Positions 22,746 to 31,161 of a DNA stretch of 36,616 bases are shown one piece after another (the stretch's first letter is position 1; each line of letters starts with the position of its first letter). The stretch comes from Puniceispirillum sp965657105 (lineage in GTDB: Bacteria; Pseudomonadota; Alphaproteobacteria; Puniceispirillales; Puniceispirillaceae): contig NZ_CBFHNB010000015.1 in the NCBI RefSeq assembly GCF_965657105.1, forward strand, positions 1-36,616. Direction: 5' to 3'. Below the pieces are notes generated by a model, which saw only the letters and a list, made by a program, of their open reading frames with translations, was not told where the DNA came from and did not search any database. Position numbers and translations under genes: made by a program.

Positions 22746-23860
22746 TATGCCTCCTTATTCGCCGTATCAGCCTGCCCACCCAATATGGCTGGCCATCTTA
22801 CCGCCACATGGAACCGGTTGAACGTCTCGCCAGCTAATAGCATGAACAGCAAAATCCCTTTGAACACGCCGGTCACGACTTTCGGCATGCCCAGCGCTAT
22901 CTGTGCCGAATCACCGCCAAGTTCGGCAAGCGCCACAACCAAACCGGCAATAATAACCGCTAATGGATTGAGCCGTGCCAGAAACGCCACAATGATCGCG
23001 GTAAAGCCATAGCCAAATGAAATATTCGGCTGTAGCTGGCCAATATTCGCCGACACTTCAATCATGCCGGCCAGTCCAGCCGTCGCGCCTGAAACTCCCA
23101 GTACGGCGATGGTTGTCATAGCTGGGCTGAAACCAGCAAATATCCCTGCACGCGGGGCATCCCCCATAACCTTAACCTGAAACCCTGCCAATGTCCGCGA
23201 CAGCACAAACCATGCGGCCACCGATAATAGCAATGCTCCAAACACGCCCCAATGAAGCTGGCCAAGCGTGCCGATACCCGGAATTTTCACAAGGCTAATC
23301 AGCGCCGCATCTTCATACATTTTGGTCAACGGAAAACCGAATGACATCGGATCACGCCACGGACCACGAACCAGCCAGTCAATGAATAACGCTCCGACAT
23401 AGGTCAACATCAAAGACACCAAAATTTCATTGGTGTTAAAGCGCACTTTCAACAGCGCCGGAATCATCGCCCATAAAAGCCCGCCAATCATCGCAGCTAT
23501 AATCATCGCGGGCAGCATCAGATAGGCTGACAAATCAGGAAATGTCAGCGCCACCCAGCCGGAAAACACCGCCCCTAATATCAACTGTCCTTCGGCACCG
23601 ATATTCCAGACATTGGCGCGATAACAGAATATCAGACCACAAGCGATCACAATCAACGGACAGGCTTTGACAAACAAATCGGCTATCTGGTCAGGCCGCG
23701 ACACGGGGGCGACAAAAAACTGATATAAAGCCGCACTTGGGTTGTAACCCAGAAGCGCAAAAATAACCGCACCAATGACCAGCGTCATGGCAATCGCAAG
23801 CACTGGTATAGCCAGCGTCATAGCCACAGAGATTGATTTACGAGGCGTCAACGTAATCAT
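22745..23860 (-). CDS. ABC transporter permease (BMP/nucleoside type, first subunit)
   Basis: 371-residue membrane subunit with about ten hydrophobic segments, matching the NupP/YufP-type partner. It has the conserved YRANVWNIGAEGQLILGA motif near residue 81 and the ATPase-contact loop VKVMGDAPRAGIFAGF at about 224. The start codon overlaps the ATPase stop by 4 nt (ATGA), and its AAGGAG ribosome site lies within the end of the ATPase gene, just after that gene's repeat-coded tail. Together with its partner it forms the membrane channel of the importer. Confidence 0.9.
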   Translation of the reverse strand: MITLTPRKSISVAMTLAIPVLAIAMTLVIGAVIFALLGYNPSAALYQFFVAPVSRPDQIADLFVKACPLIVIACGLIFCYRANVWNIGAEGQLILGAVFSGWVALTFPDLSAYLMLPAMIIAAMIGGLLWAMIPALLKVRFNTNEILVSLMLTYVGALFIDWLVRGPWRDPMSFGFPLTKMYEDAALISLVKIPGIGTLGQLHWGVFGALLLSVAAWFVLSRTLAGFQVKVMGDAPRAGIFAGFSPAMTTIAVLGVSGATAGLAGMIEVSANIGQLQPNISFGYGFTAIIVAFLARLNPLAVIIAGLVVALAELGGDSAQIALGMPKVVTGVFKGILLFMLLAGETFNRFHVAVRWPAILGGQADTANKEA

Positions 23861-25485
23861 GACGCACTCCTTTTCCCTGATTTCGGGTTCCCTGACTTCG
23901 GGTTACCTGACTTCGGGGAGGCTCGCTTTGACGCTGATTTAGATTTTGCAGATTCTATGGCCGTATCCTGCATACCGCCCATCAGCAAACCAACATCTTC
24001 GGCAGTCATATCACCTGCATCCACGGCGGTAGAGAGCATACCATCATGAAGCACGCTGATTTTGTGCGAAATGGCAAAAATTTCTTCCAGATCCTGCGAT
24101 AGCATAATCACTGCCGAACCGGCAGCAGCCAGATCAAGCATCGCTTTACGAATGAATATGGCCGCCCCAACATCAACGCCCCAGGTCGGTTGCGACACAA
24201 TCAAAACCTGTGGTGCCTTAATAATTTCACGGCCAACAACAAATTTCTGTAAATTGCCACCCGATAGCGATGACGCCATTGGATCATCTTCGGGGGTGCG
24301 CACGTCAAAAGAACCAATGATCTGGGCGGCACGACGTTGCAAAAAGCTGAAATCGATCATATTCCGGTCAATGGCACCATCCAGTGAATGCGCGGTCAGC
24401 AAGGTGTTTTCCGATAATGTCATGCCTGTAACCGCCGCATGTCCATTACGTTCTTCCGGCACGAAACCAAGACCGGCAAGTCGGCGCTGGGCAGGGCCTA
24501 GCTGGGTGATGTCATGATCTTCGATTTTGATGATATTGCGCTCACGCGGACACCATTCCCCCATCAGACTCGCCATCAATTCATCTTGTCCATTTCCGGC
24601 AATGCCCGCAATACCCAGAATTTCTCCACTTATGGCGGCCATCGAAACATCACGAAGTGTGGTGGCAAACTGGCTATGTTTGGGACGATTTAGACCCTCG
24701 ACAGTGAAAATGACCTTGCCCTTTGGGTTGTTTTTTTGGCGGGTCACATTCTGAACCTTAGCTCCCACCATCATTTCGGCAAGCTGGCGACTGGATTTCG
24801 ACTTTGTGTCAACCGAACCGACATTCTGCCCACGCCGTAATACCGTTGCGCGTGATGTCAGCGCCTTGATCTCGTCCAACTTGTGCGAAATGAACAGAAC
24901 CGCCATGCCATTATCACGAAACCGGCGCAATACGGTAAATAGCTGGTCAGTTTCCTGCGGCGTCAGCACCGACGTTGGCTCATCCATAATCAGCAAGGAC
25001 GGATCCTGCAAAAGACAGCGCATGATTTCAACACGCTGCTGCTCACCAACGGATAAATTATGGATTCGGGCATAGGGATCAACGCTGATGCCATACTCCT
25101 TGGAAATCTGGCGCACACGATTGGCCAAATCATCGCTATGCTCACCTACAGGTAAAGCCAGCTGTATATTCTCAACAACTGTCAACGCGGCAAATAGCGA
25201 AAAATGCTGGAACACCATGCCAATACCCATGTCACGGGCATGTTGCGGGCCATTGATCGTTACAGGCTGACCACGCCATGAAATACGGCCAGCATCAGGC
25301 TGCATCAGCCCATAAATCATTTTCACAAAGGTAGATTTGCCAGCACCATTTTCACCCAGCAAGGCGTGGATTTCACCAGCACGAATGGTAAAATCAACAT
25401 CTTCATTCGCTGTAAAATCACCAAATCTCTTGGTCACCTTTTCAGCTTCAAGCAACACAGAACCCATGTCCGTTTCGGTCGTCAT
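23857..25485 (-). CDS. ABC transporter ATP-binding protein with two nucleotide-binding domains
   Basis: Energy-coupling subunit with two fused NBDs, as in sugar and nucleoside importers of this type. NBD1 has Walker A GENGAGKST (44-52), signature LSVGEQQ and Walker B LLIMDEPTS. NBD2 has the degenerate Walker A GIAGNGQDEL, signature LSGGNLQK and the family-typical VSQPTWGVD, so NBD2 is probably weak in hydrolysis. The ATG at 25485 is chosen over a TTG at 25491. The last 30 residues are a Lys/Ser/Pro/Gly tail of SGNPK repeats (15-nt units), which I have not seen as a family feature. It is the first gene of the four-gene operon. Substrate could be nucleosides or another small molecule. Confidence 0.92.
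   Translation of the reverse strand: MTTETDMGSVLLEAEKVTKRFGDFTANEDVDFTIRAGEIHALLGENGAGKSTFVKMIYGLMQPDAGRISWRGQPVTINGPQHARDMGIGMVFQHFSLFAALTVVENIQLALPVGEHSDDLANRVRQISKEYGISVDPYARIHNLSVGEQQRVEIMRCLLQDPSLLIMDEPTSVLTPQETDQLFTVLRRFRDNGMAVLFISHKLDEIKALTSRATVLRRGQNVGSVDTKSKSSRQLAEMMVGAKVQNVTRQKNNPKGKVIFTVEGLNRPKHSQFATTLRDVSMAAISGEILGIAGIAGNGQDELMASLMGEWCPRERNIIKIEDHDITQLGPAQRRLAGLGFVPEERNGHAAVTGMTLSENTLLTAHSLDGAIDRNMIDFSFLQRRAAQIIGSFDVRTPEDDPMASSLSGGNLQKFVVGREIIKAPQVLIVSQPTWGVDVGAAIFIRKAMLDLAAAGSAVIMLSQDLEEIFAISHKISVLHDGMLSTAVDAGDMTAEDVGLLMGGMQDTAIESAKSKSASKRASPKSGNPKSGNPKSGKRSAS
23875..23919. repeat. 15-nt in-frame repeat x3 coding the ABC ATPase tail
   Basis: Units at 23875-23889, 23890-23904 and 23905-23919 (CCCTGACTTCGGGTT with few changes) code for the SGNPK repeats near the C-terminus of the ATPase. 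The array stops just short of the ribosome site of the next gene. Confidence 0.92.
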
Positions 25486-25618
25486 ATTCAAGGTGACTCA
25501 ACCCCATTAAAGGTGCGTTTGATTTTCGCAGAAAAATGAAAAACAGTCGTTAAATTAATGTCATCGGAGGTAAAAAGTAAAGGATATATGCAAGCAATTA
25601 CCCCCTCAAAACAATAAA

Positions 25619-25643
25619 CCGGCCTCATCATTGATGAAGCCGG
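25619..25643 (-). terminator. Terminator after amtB
   Basis: CCGGC and GCCGG form the outer stem, with TCATC/GATGA inside after one C-A mismatch and an ATT loop. On the minus strand it is followed by TTTATTGTTTTG. It lies 30 nt beyond the amtB stop. The remaining 25486-25618, upstream of the ABC operon, is AT-rich and should hold that operon's promoter, but I cannot place it and see no riboswitch. Confidence 0.7.
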
Positions 25644-25673
25644 CATTATTCATTTTTCGAAATTCAGGGTCGG

Positions 25674-26999
25674 CTATCGAGTGAATTCAGGATAGGATTC
25701 CATGCCCAATTCGGCATTATCCAGACCAGCGATCTCATCTTCTTCGCTAACCCGAACACCCATCACCATTTTCAACACCATCCACACCACGTATGACACG
25801 ACGAATGTGAACACACCAACAATGACGATACTCGTGATCTGCGTTCCGAAGTTGGCATCACTATTTGTCAGCGGCACAGCAAGCGTGCCCCAGATACCAG
25901 CAATCAAATGCACAGGGATCGCACCAACAACATCGTCAATCTTCAGCTTGTCTAGGAATGGCACTGCAAAAACCACAATCACACCACCGACAGCACCGAT
26001 CATCGTCGCCGCGCCAAGTGTTGGTGTCAGAGGTTCAGCCGTGATCGACACCAGACCAGCCAAAGCACCATTTAGAACCATTGTCAGATCGACTTTTTTG
26101 TAGAAAATCTGGGTCAGGAGCAAAGCCGCAATCGAACCACCAGCAGCAGCCGCATTTGTATTGGCAAAGATACGCGATACATCAGCAACATCACCAATAG
26201 TTCCCATCGCCAACTGCGATCCACCATTAAAGCCAAACCAGCCAAGCCACAGGATAAAGGTACCCAATGTTGCAAGCGGTAGATTCGCACCTGGCATCGG
26301 GATCACCCGGCCATCTTTATATTTGCCCGTGCGCGCACCGATTACCAAGGCACCAGCAAGCGCTGCCCAGCCACCGACTGAATGCACGACTGTCGAGCCC
26401 GCAAAATCGAGGAAGCCCATTGCGTCAAGGAAACCTCCGCCCCATTTCCAACTTGCCTGTAGTGGATAGATGAAGGCAGTCAGGATCAGCGTAAAGACAA
26501 GGAAAGGCCAGAGCTTGACACGTTCAGCAACTGTACCTGAAACAATCGAAGCCGTTGCCGCACAGAACATCAACTGGAAGAAATAATCCGAACCAGTTGT
26601 AGCATAGCTGATATCGTCAGCGCCTTCAGCCGTGATACCAACAGCTTCCATAACCGCTACGGCCGGGAACAGACCCGAGAAATAGCCTTCAATTGACCAG
26701 TCGCCCAATGGATACATCAAATTGTAACCCATGAGATAATAACCAACCGCCGCAATCGAAAATAGTGCCATGTTTTTGGTCAGTTGCATTGTTGTGTTTT
26801 TGGCACGCACAAGGCCTGCCTCCAACATACAAAAACCACAAGCCATGAACATGACCAGAAAACCTGCCATAAGGAACAGGAGTGAATTCAAGATATAGAC
26901 GCCATGTTCAGGTAATTCCTGAGCAAACGCGACTGTAGGCAAAGCTGCAACTGCGACAGTGGCAACCGCTAGGCCTAGAATTTTATTGTAATTACGCAT
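25674..26999 (-). CDS. amtB: Ammonium transporter AmtB
   Basis: Trimeric inner-membrane ammonium channel. The 441-residue protein has a cleavable signal peptide (VAALPTVAFA, cleavage near 26) and about 11 membrane segments. Family motifs are visible: FMACGFCMLEAGLVR in the first helices, DFAGSTVVHSVGGWAAL in the middle and PVHLIAGIWGTLAVP near the end, with the pore histidines expected in the last two blocks. I start at the ATG at 26999, preceded by GGGAG; a longer reading would overlap glnK. It follows glnK by 16 nt, the classic pair in which GlnK blocks AmtB when nitrogen is plentiful. A terminator follows. Confidence 0.96.
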   Translation of the reverse strand: MRNYNKILGLAVATVAVAALPTVAFAQELPEHGVYILNSLLFLMAGFLVMFMACGFCMLEAGLVRAKNTTMQLTKNMALFSIAAVGYYLMGYNLMYPLGDWSIEGYFSGLFPAVAVMEAVGITAEGADDISYATTGSDYFFQLMFCAATASIVSGTVAERVKLWPFLVFTLILTAFIYPLQASWKWGGGFLDAMGFLDFAGSTVVHSVGGWAALAGALVIGARTGKYKDGRVIPMPGANLPLATLGTFILWLGWFGFNGGSQLAMGTIGDVADVSRIFANTNAAAAGGSIAALLLTQIFYKKVDLTMVLNGALAGLVSITAEPLTPTLGAATMIGAVGGVIVVFAVPFLDKLKIDDVVGAIPVHLIAGIWGTLAVPLTNSDANFGTQITSIVIVGVFTFVVSYVVWMVLKMVMGVRVSEEDEIAGLDNAELGMESYPEFTR

Positions 27000-27015
27000 T
27001 AGAAACTCCCTTTTC

Positions 27016-27354
27016 TTACAGAGCATCAACACCGGTTTCACCGGTGCGAATGCGCATTGCGTCTTCAAGATTCAAAATGAAAATTTTGCCGTCACCAATC
27101 TTTCCCGTGGCGCTAACACTCTTGATCGCTTCAACGGCTTTGTCTGCCATATCAGCGGCGACAGCGAGCTCGATTTTTACCTTGGGCAGGAAATGCACGG
27201 TATATTCAGCACCACGATAGACTTCACTTTTGCCTTTCTGGCGTCCATATCCCTGAACTTCGCTCGATGTCAGCCCTTCGACACCAACAGCTACCAATGC
27301 TTCATGCACGGCCGTCAGCCGACTTGGTTGGATAATTGCTACTATATATTTCAT
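27016..27354 (-). CDS. glnK: Nitrogen regulatory protein PII (GlnK/GlnB)
   Basis: Small trimeric signal protein that reads glutamine, 2-oxoglutarate and ATP/ADP levels, and controls AmtB, GlnE and two-component nitrogen regulators. It is exactly 112 residues, the standard length. The T-loop carries the uridylylation site Tyr51 within SEVYRGAEY, and the C-terminal signature TGKIGDGKIFIL is at about 83-102. The start at 27354 is preceded by AAGGA. It heads the glnK-amtB operon. The leader contains a perfect 16-bp palindrome at 27376-27391. I looked for a sigma-54 promoter in the 252-nt upstream gap and found no good match. Confidence 0.97.
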   Translation of the reverse strand: MKYIVAIIQPSRLTAVHEALVAVGVEGLTSSEVQGYGRQKGKSEVYRGAEYTVHFLPKVKIELAVAADMADKAVEAIKSVSATGKIGDGKIFILNLEDAMRIRTGETGVDAL

Positions 27355-27375
27355 ATTCAATCCTTCCTGGGTCGG

Positions 27376-27391
27376 GCGCTTTACAAAGCGC
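27376..27391. promoter_or_regulatory. Perfect 16-bp palindrome in the glnK leader
   Basis: GCGCTTTACAAAGCGC lies 21 nt upstream of the glnK start codon. As RNA it can fold as a 6-bp stem with a 4-nt loop. Flanking GGGCG and CGCCC (about 27374-27378 and 27393-27398) could form a competing pairing. It may be an operator or an mRNA structure near the ribosome site; the sequence does not decide which. Confidence 0.6.
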
Positions 27392-27606
27392 GACGCCCCA
27401 TCCTGTAAATCATCTTGGAACATTCGATCGTGAACATTCACCCGATATCCTCGCCAAAAAGACCGGATGAACGTTATTAACCAACTATGCTGAAAAAAAA
27501 TTCTGCTCATTTTGCATTGTGGCGATGCGTTTTTTGCATCACTATGGTATTTAATGGGATCTAATACACAATCTAATGTCGATAAAAGCAGGCAGGAGGC
27601 ACCCCA

Positions 27607-28542
27607 ATGCGGCATATGACCAATTTGCGCTTTATAGACGCTGTTGCGCGCGAAAAATCGATCCGTAAAGCGGCTGAAAAACTAGCCATCACCTCAACGG
27701 CATTGAATCGCCGGATTCTGCAGGTAGAGGATGAACTTGGGCAACCCCTTTTCGAAAGACTGCCCAGCGGGGTTCGTCTGAACACAGCAGGTGAATTATT
27801 TGTCCAGCATGTCCGCAACCAGATCGCCGATTTGGCGCGTGTTCAATCACAAATATCCGATTTAACGGGCGTCCGCCGTGGTCATGTCAAAATTGCTGGC
27901 GGTGCCGATGTGCTGCGGTTTTTCTTGCCTGAATTGGTGGCGCAATATCGAGACCAGCATAATGCCGTTACCTTTGAATTACTGCGCCAATATGGCGATG
28001 CTGCCGAGGCATCGCTTCTATCGCTTGATGCTGATCTTGCTTTTGTTTTTGCCCCAGTGCGCACCACTGATTTTCAGGTCATCGCTACCGCCCGTCAGAC
28101 CGTACATTGTTTGATGTCAGCGTCACATCCGCTTGCCAAAAAGGATGTTATACGTCTGCGTGATTGCATTGATGTGCCTGCCATCTTGCCTACGCCCAAA
28201 AGCGGAGTGCGGCAACTTCTTGATGTCGGGCAGATGAAACGCAATATCAAGATGAACACGATCATCGAATCCGACAGTTTTGAATTTATGCAGAATTATC
28301 TTATGCATGAAGATGCCATTTCATTCCAAATTCCGATCAGCCTAGAGCCCGGCATCACATCAAATGAAACTAAACCGGCATCTGCCATTGTGGCGCGCCC
28401 CTTTGATACTGACGATGTGCCAGCTGGCATATTACATATTGGCCAGTTAAAAGGCCGAGTTCTGCCGGTCGCGGCGGCGAAATTCCTCGATAACATCATT
28501 CACATGCTAGGCCAACGATATCCGAATGATTTTGATCAATAA
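27607..28542 (+). CDS. LysR-family transcriptional regulator
   Basis: 311-residue regulator. The winged helix-turn-helix occupies about 4-62 (FIDAVAREKSIRKAAEKLAIT, then LNRRILQVEDELGQPLFER, cited by region), and the rest is a periplasmic-binding-protein-like effector domain. A strong AGGAGG site precedes the ATG by 8 nt. It is divergent from glnK across 252 nt and upstream of the carbonic anhydrase by 131 nt, so control of glnK-amtB or of the anhydrase is possible, but LysR proteins most often act on a divergent neighbour. Effector unknown. Confidence 0.92.
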   Translation: MRHMTNLRFIDAVAREKSIRKAAEKLAITSTALNRRILQVEDELGQPLFERLPSGVRLNTAGELFVQHVRNQIADLARVQSQISDLTGVRRGHVKIAGGADVLRFFLPELVAQYRDQHNAVTFELLRQYGDAAEASLLSLDADLAFVFAPVRTTDFQVIATARQTVHCLMSASHPLAKKDVIRLRDCIDVPAILPTPKSGVRQLLDVGQMKRNIKMNTIIESDSFEFMQNYLMHEDAISFQIPISLEPGITSNETKPASAIVARPFDTDDVPAGILHIGQLKGRVLPVAAAKFLDNIIHMLGQRYPNDFDQ

Positions 28543-28579
28543 ACAACTCAACGTGAAACACCTATCGACATCTCATTGA

Positions 28580-28606
28580 TAGATAGTCATATAGCTATCT
28601 AGATTT
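28580..28606 (+). terminator. Possible terminator after the LysR gene
   Basis: TAGATAG (28580-28586) pairs with CTATCTA (28595-28601) over an 8-nt loop, followed by GATTTTTG. The stem is AT-rich and weak. It lies 37 nt after the LysR stop. Confidence 0.4.
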
Positions 28607-28673
28607 TTGAGCCTATTAACGCTAAGTTATGGCTTTGATTTGAACTAACCGCAATCACGATCAGGATAGATAA

Positions 28674-29327
28674 ATGATGAATGCTGCCCCCCTACCTACT
28701 TATTTGATCCAGCGTTTTCAGGGATGGAAAGCAACCAAATTTGTCGAAAACAAGGTCTGGTACAAACATCTGGCGGAAGAAGGGCAACATCCACGCGCGA
28801 TGGTCATTTCATGCTGTGATAGCCGCGTTCATGTGACCGCGATGTTCGGGTCTGATACTGGCGAATTCTTCATTCACCGCAATGTTGCCAATCTGGTGCC
28901 ACCCTATTCACCGACAGGCGATTATCACGGCACCTCGGCGGCGGTTGAATATGCGGTCACAAGTTTGGGTGTTGCGCATATCATTGTTCTGGGTCATTCG
29001 GGATGCGGCGGCGTGAATGGCTGTCATCAAATGTGTTCGGGCAAGGCCCCCCAACTCGAAGAAAGCACCAGCTTTGTTGGACGCTGGATGGATATTCTGC
29101 GGCCTGGCTTTGATCGCGTTAAACATCTGGAAACCGAAGAACAACAAATTGCCGCACTGGAACGCGAAGGGGTTTTGGTATCACTCGAAAATCTTATGAG
29201 CTTTCCCTTTGTCAGACAGGCTGTCGAGAATGACACCCTTTCACTGCATGGTCTATGGAACGATATTGGCGAAGGCGATCTATATTTTTACAATGAAAAA
29301 AATGGCGACTTTGAACAGGTCACTTAA
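28674..29327 (+). CDS. Beta-class carbonic anhydrase
   Basis: Interconverts CO2 and bicarbonate in the cytosol, supporting carboxylases and pH balance. The zinc ligands are visible: Cys48 in CCDSR with the Asp49/Arg51 pair, then His108 and Cys111 in GHSGCGG. Length (217) is typical. A Met-Met start at 28674/28677 follows AGGATAG; either is possible. It stands between the LysR gene and a converging flavoprotein gene, whose stop lies 6 nt from its own. Confidence 0.95.
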   Translation: MMNAAPLPTYLIQRFQGWKATKFVENKVWYKHLAEEGQHPRAMVISCCDSRVHVTAMFGSDTGEFFIHRNVANLVPPYSPTGDYHGTSAAVEYAVTSLGVAHIIVLGHSGCGGVNGCHQMCSGKAPQLEESTSFVGRWMDILRPGFDRVKHLETEEQQIAALEREGVLVSLENLMSFPFVRQAVENDTLSLHGLWNDIGEGDLYFYNEKNGDFEQVT

Positions 29328-29333
29328 TTTTCG

Positions 29334-30518
29334 CTAGGCATGTTGTCCGGCCACATAGCCTGACGACCATGCCCATTGAAAATTATAGCCACCAAGATGA
29401 CCTGTCACATCCACGACTTCGCCGATGAAATACAGCCCTTCAGTCTGGCGCGCTTGCATGGTCTTTGATGATAGATCATCCGTATCTACGCCGCCCAGTG
29501 TTACTTCGGCAGTCCGATAGCCTTCGGTGCCATGTGGCAGAACCTGCCAGTCATTCACAGCCATGCCCAATGCCGTCAGCTTTTTATCCGGCATATCGGC
29601 CAGCCTTCCCGCACTGTCATGAAGCGCACAAAACAAACTCGCCAGACGCTTCGGCATGAATTCGGACAGGATCGTTTGGGCATCCTGCTTTGGATGGCTA
29701 CGCTTTTTCTCAGTCATCACATTGCACATATCATGGGCTGGTGCCAGATTGACCGAAAGCGTCTGACCAGCGTTCCAATAGGATGAAATCTGTAAAATCG
29801 ATGGCCCACTCAGGCCGCGATGTGTGAACAACAACCCTTCGGCAAACTGCGTCTTGCCGCATTGCACCTCGGCCTCGACCGATAAGCCAGATATATCCTT
29901 GCATCGCGCTAACAGCTCGGCGGCGAATGTCAAAGGCACCAGCCCCGCACTTGTTTGGCGGACCCCAAGCCCGAACTGGCGCGCAATATCATAACCAAAG
30001 CCGGTGGCACCAATTTTCGGAATCGACAGGCCGCCACTGGCAATCACCAGCGATTCTGCGTCATAGACACCGCGATCAGACACGATCTCGAATCTGCCTT
30101 GCGGCGTCTTGGCAACCGCCTCAATAAGCGTTTCGTTCGTGACCGTAACACCCGCATCAGCACATTCATCGAGTAGCATAGTGATAATATCCTGTGCCGA
30201 TTCATCACAGAAAAGCTGACCTAGTTTCTTTTCGTGATAGGCAATACCATGCTTTTCGACAAGCGCCACAAAATCATGTTGCGAATATTGCTGCAACGCC
30301 GATTTCATAAAATGCGGATTATGCGACAGAAACGCATCTGGGCTGGCATATCGATTAGTAAAATTACACCGGCCTCCGCCCGAAATACGGATTTTTTCGG
30401 CAATCTTTCGCGCGTGATCCAGCACAATGACCTGGCGTCCGCGTTTGCCTGCCGCAATCGCGCACATCAATCCAGCAGCGCCAGCGCCGATAATCACCAC
30501 ATCATAGGAAAAACGCAT
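29334..30518 (-). CDS. FAD-dependent oxidoreductase, YhiN/HI0933 (BaiN-like) family
   Basis: 394-residue flavoprotein. The N-terminal Rossmann motif VVIIGAGAAGL is at 6-16, and the family signature ISGGGRCNFTN follows at about 45-55. The C-terminal GEVVDVTGHLGGYNFQWAWSSG block is characteristic of the HI0933 family and closes the FAD site. Members include BaiN, proposed in bile acid dehydroxylation, but the usual role in proteobacteria is not established. It is convergent with carbonic anhydrase and divergent from the GIY-YIG gene. No partner is evident. Confidence 0.93.
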   Translation of the reverse strand: MRFSYDVVIIGAGAAGLMCAIAAGKRGRQVIVLDHARKIAEKIRISGGGRCNFTNRYASPDAFLSHNPHFMKSALQQYSQHDFVALVEKHGIAYHEKKLGQLFCDESAQDIITMLLDECADAGVTVTNETLIEAVAKTPQGRFEIVSDRGVYDAESLVIASGGLSIPKIGATGFGYDIARQFGLGVRQTSAGLVPLTFAAELLARCKDISGLSVEAEVQCGKTQFAEGLLFTHRGLSGPSILQISSYWNAGQTLSVNLAPAHDMCNVMTEKKRSHPKQDAQTILSEFMPKRLASLFCALHDSAGRLADMPDKKLTALGMAVNDWQVLPHGTEGYRTAEVTLGGVDTDDLSSKTMQARQTEGLYFIGEVVDVTGHLGGYNFQWAWSSGYVAGQHA

Positions 30519-30605
30519 TAATCCATACCTTGAAAAATCATACCCTTATCAATCTTTTTCGCGTAAGGCTATCATACCTAAACACGTAACCAGGTGAAGC
30601 CTTCG

Positions 30606-30857
30606 ATGCAATGGGTCGTCTATATTCTTAAATGTGCCGATAACAGCCTCTATACCGGCATCACCAATGATCTGGATGCCCGCATTACCGCACATACCGA
30701 CGGGCTTGGGGCAAAATATACCAAGGGGCGTGGGCCCTTCACGCTTGTCTATCACGAAACCTGTCAAGACCGAAGCCATGCCAGCCAGCGTGAATATGCC
30801 ATCAAAGCCCTGCCCCGCGATGCCAAACTAGCTTTATGCGCTGGCCATAAAGGGTAA
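30606..30857 (+). CDS. GIY-YIG domain protein (UPF0213/YhbQ-like)
   Basis: 83-residue single-domain protein. The GIY-YIG motif appears as VVYILKC followed by LYTGITNDLDAR, with the catalytic-type Arg in that segment. ALSO visible are the KYTKGRGPFTLVYHE and SQREYAIKALPR blocks, typical of the small UPF0213 family; homologues have been reported as DNA-binding or nuclease-like. I start at the ATG at 30606, preceded by AGGTGA; a GTG at 30594 would add four residues but lacks a ribosome site. It is divergent from the YhiN-type gene and has no obvious partner. Confidence 0.9.
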   Translation: MQWVVYILKCADNSLYTGITNDLDARITAHTDGLGAKYTKGRGPFTLVYHETCQDRSHASQREYAIKALPRDAKLALCAGHKG

Positions 30858-30951
30858 AACATCAATCTCCGACCGCCAGTAGGCCGATTTCAGGTGCGCC
30901 ACATCTCCAGCCTTGCTAGACATAACCAGATACATTTTGTCAGAGGGTTAC

Positions 30952-31161
30952 ATGAAAATTGATATCGTTCTTTTTGGCGGCCTTGGCTTCCTACTTCTAG
31001 TGGGTGCGCTTTACCTTGCCTCGGTTTTTGTCAGCAAAAGCGACCTGTCAGAGCGCGCCAAACGGATACTGCATTATGCTGGCTTTGCCACCGTCATCAT
31101 CGCCTGTATTTTGATGTTTGACTGGTATAGCAAAACCTATTTGGCACAACTGGCTAGCTGA
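30952..31161 (+). CDS. Small two-helix membrane protein of unknown function
   Basis: 69-residue protein with two hydrophobic segments (about 5-26 and 42-58) joined by a charged loop (SKSDLSERAKR). The ATG at 30952 has a strong AGAGGG site, whereas the TTG at 30913 has none. I do not recognise a family. It overlaps the end of the converging aminotransferase gene by 8 nt. A gap of 94 nt separates it from the GIY-YIG gene. The ribosome site and clean membrane pattern argue that it is translated. Confidence 0.65.
   Translation: MKIDIVLFGGLGFLLLVGALYLASVFVSKSDLSERAKRILHYAGFATVIIACILMFDWYSKTYLAQLAS

Noticed and set aside
25486..25618. Purine riboswitch before the nucleoside-type ABC operon
   Set aside because: The leader is AT-rich with no three-helix aptamer core that I can recognise.
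27355..27606. Sigma-54 promoter and NtrC sites before glnK
   Set aside because: No TGGCAC-N5-TTGC-like element on the minus strand; TGCA-type repeats near 27513-27540 are too degenerate to call NtrC sites.
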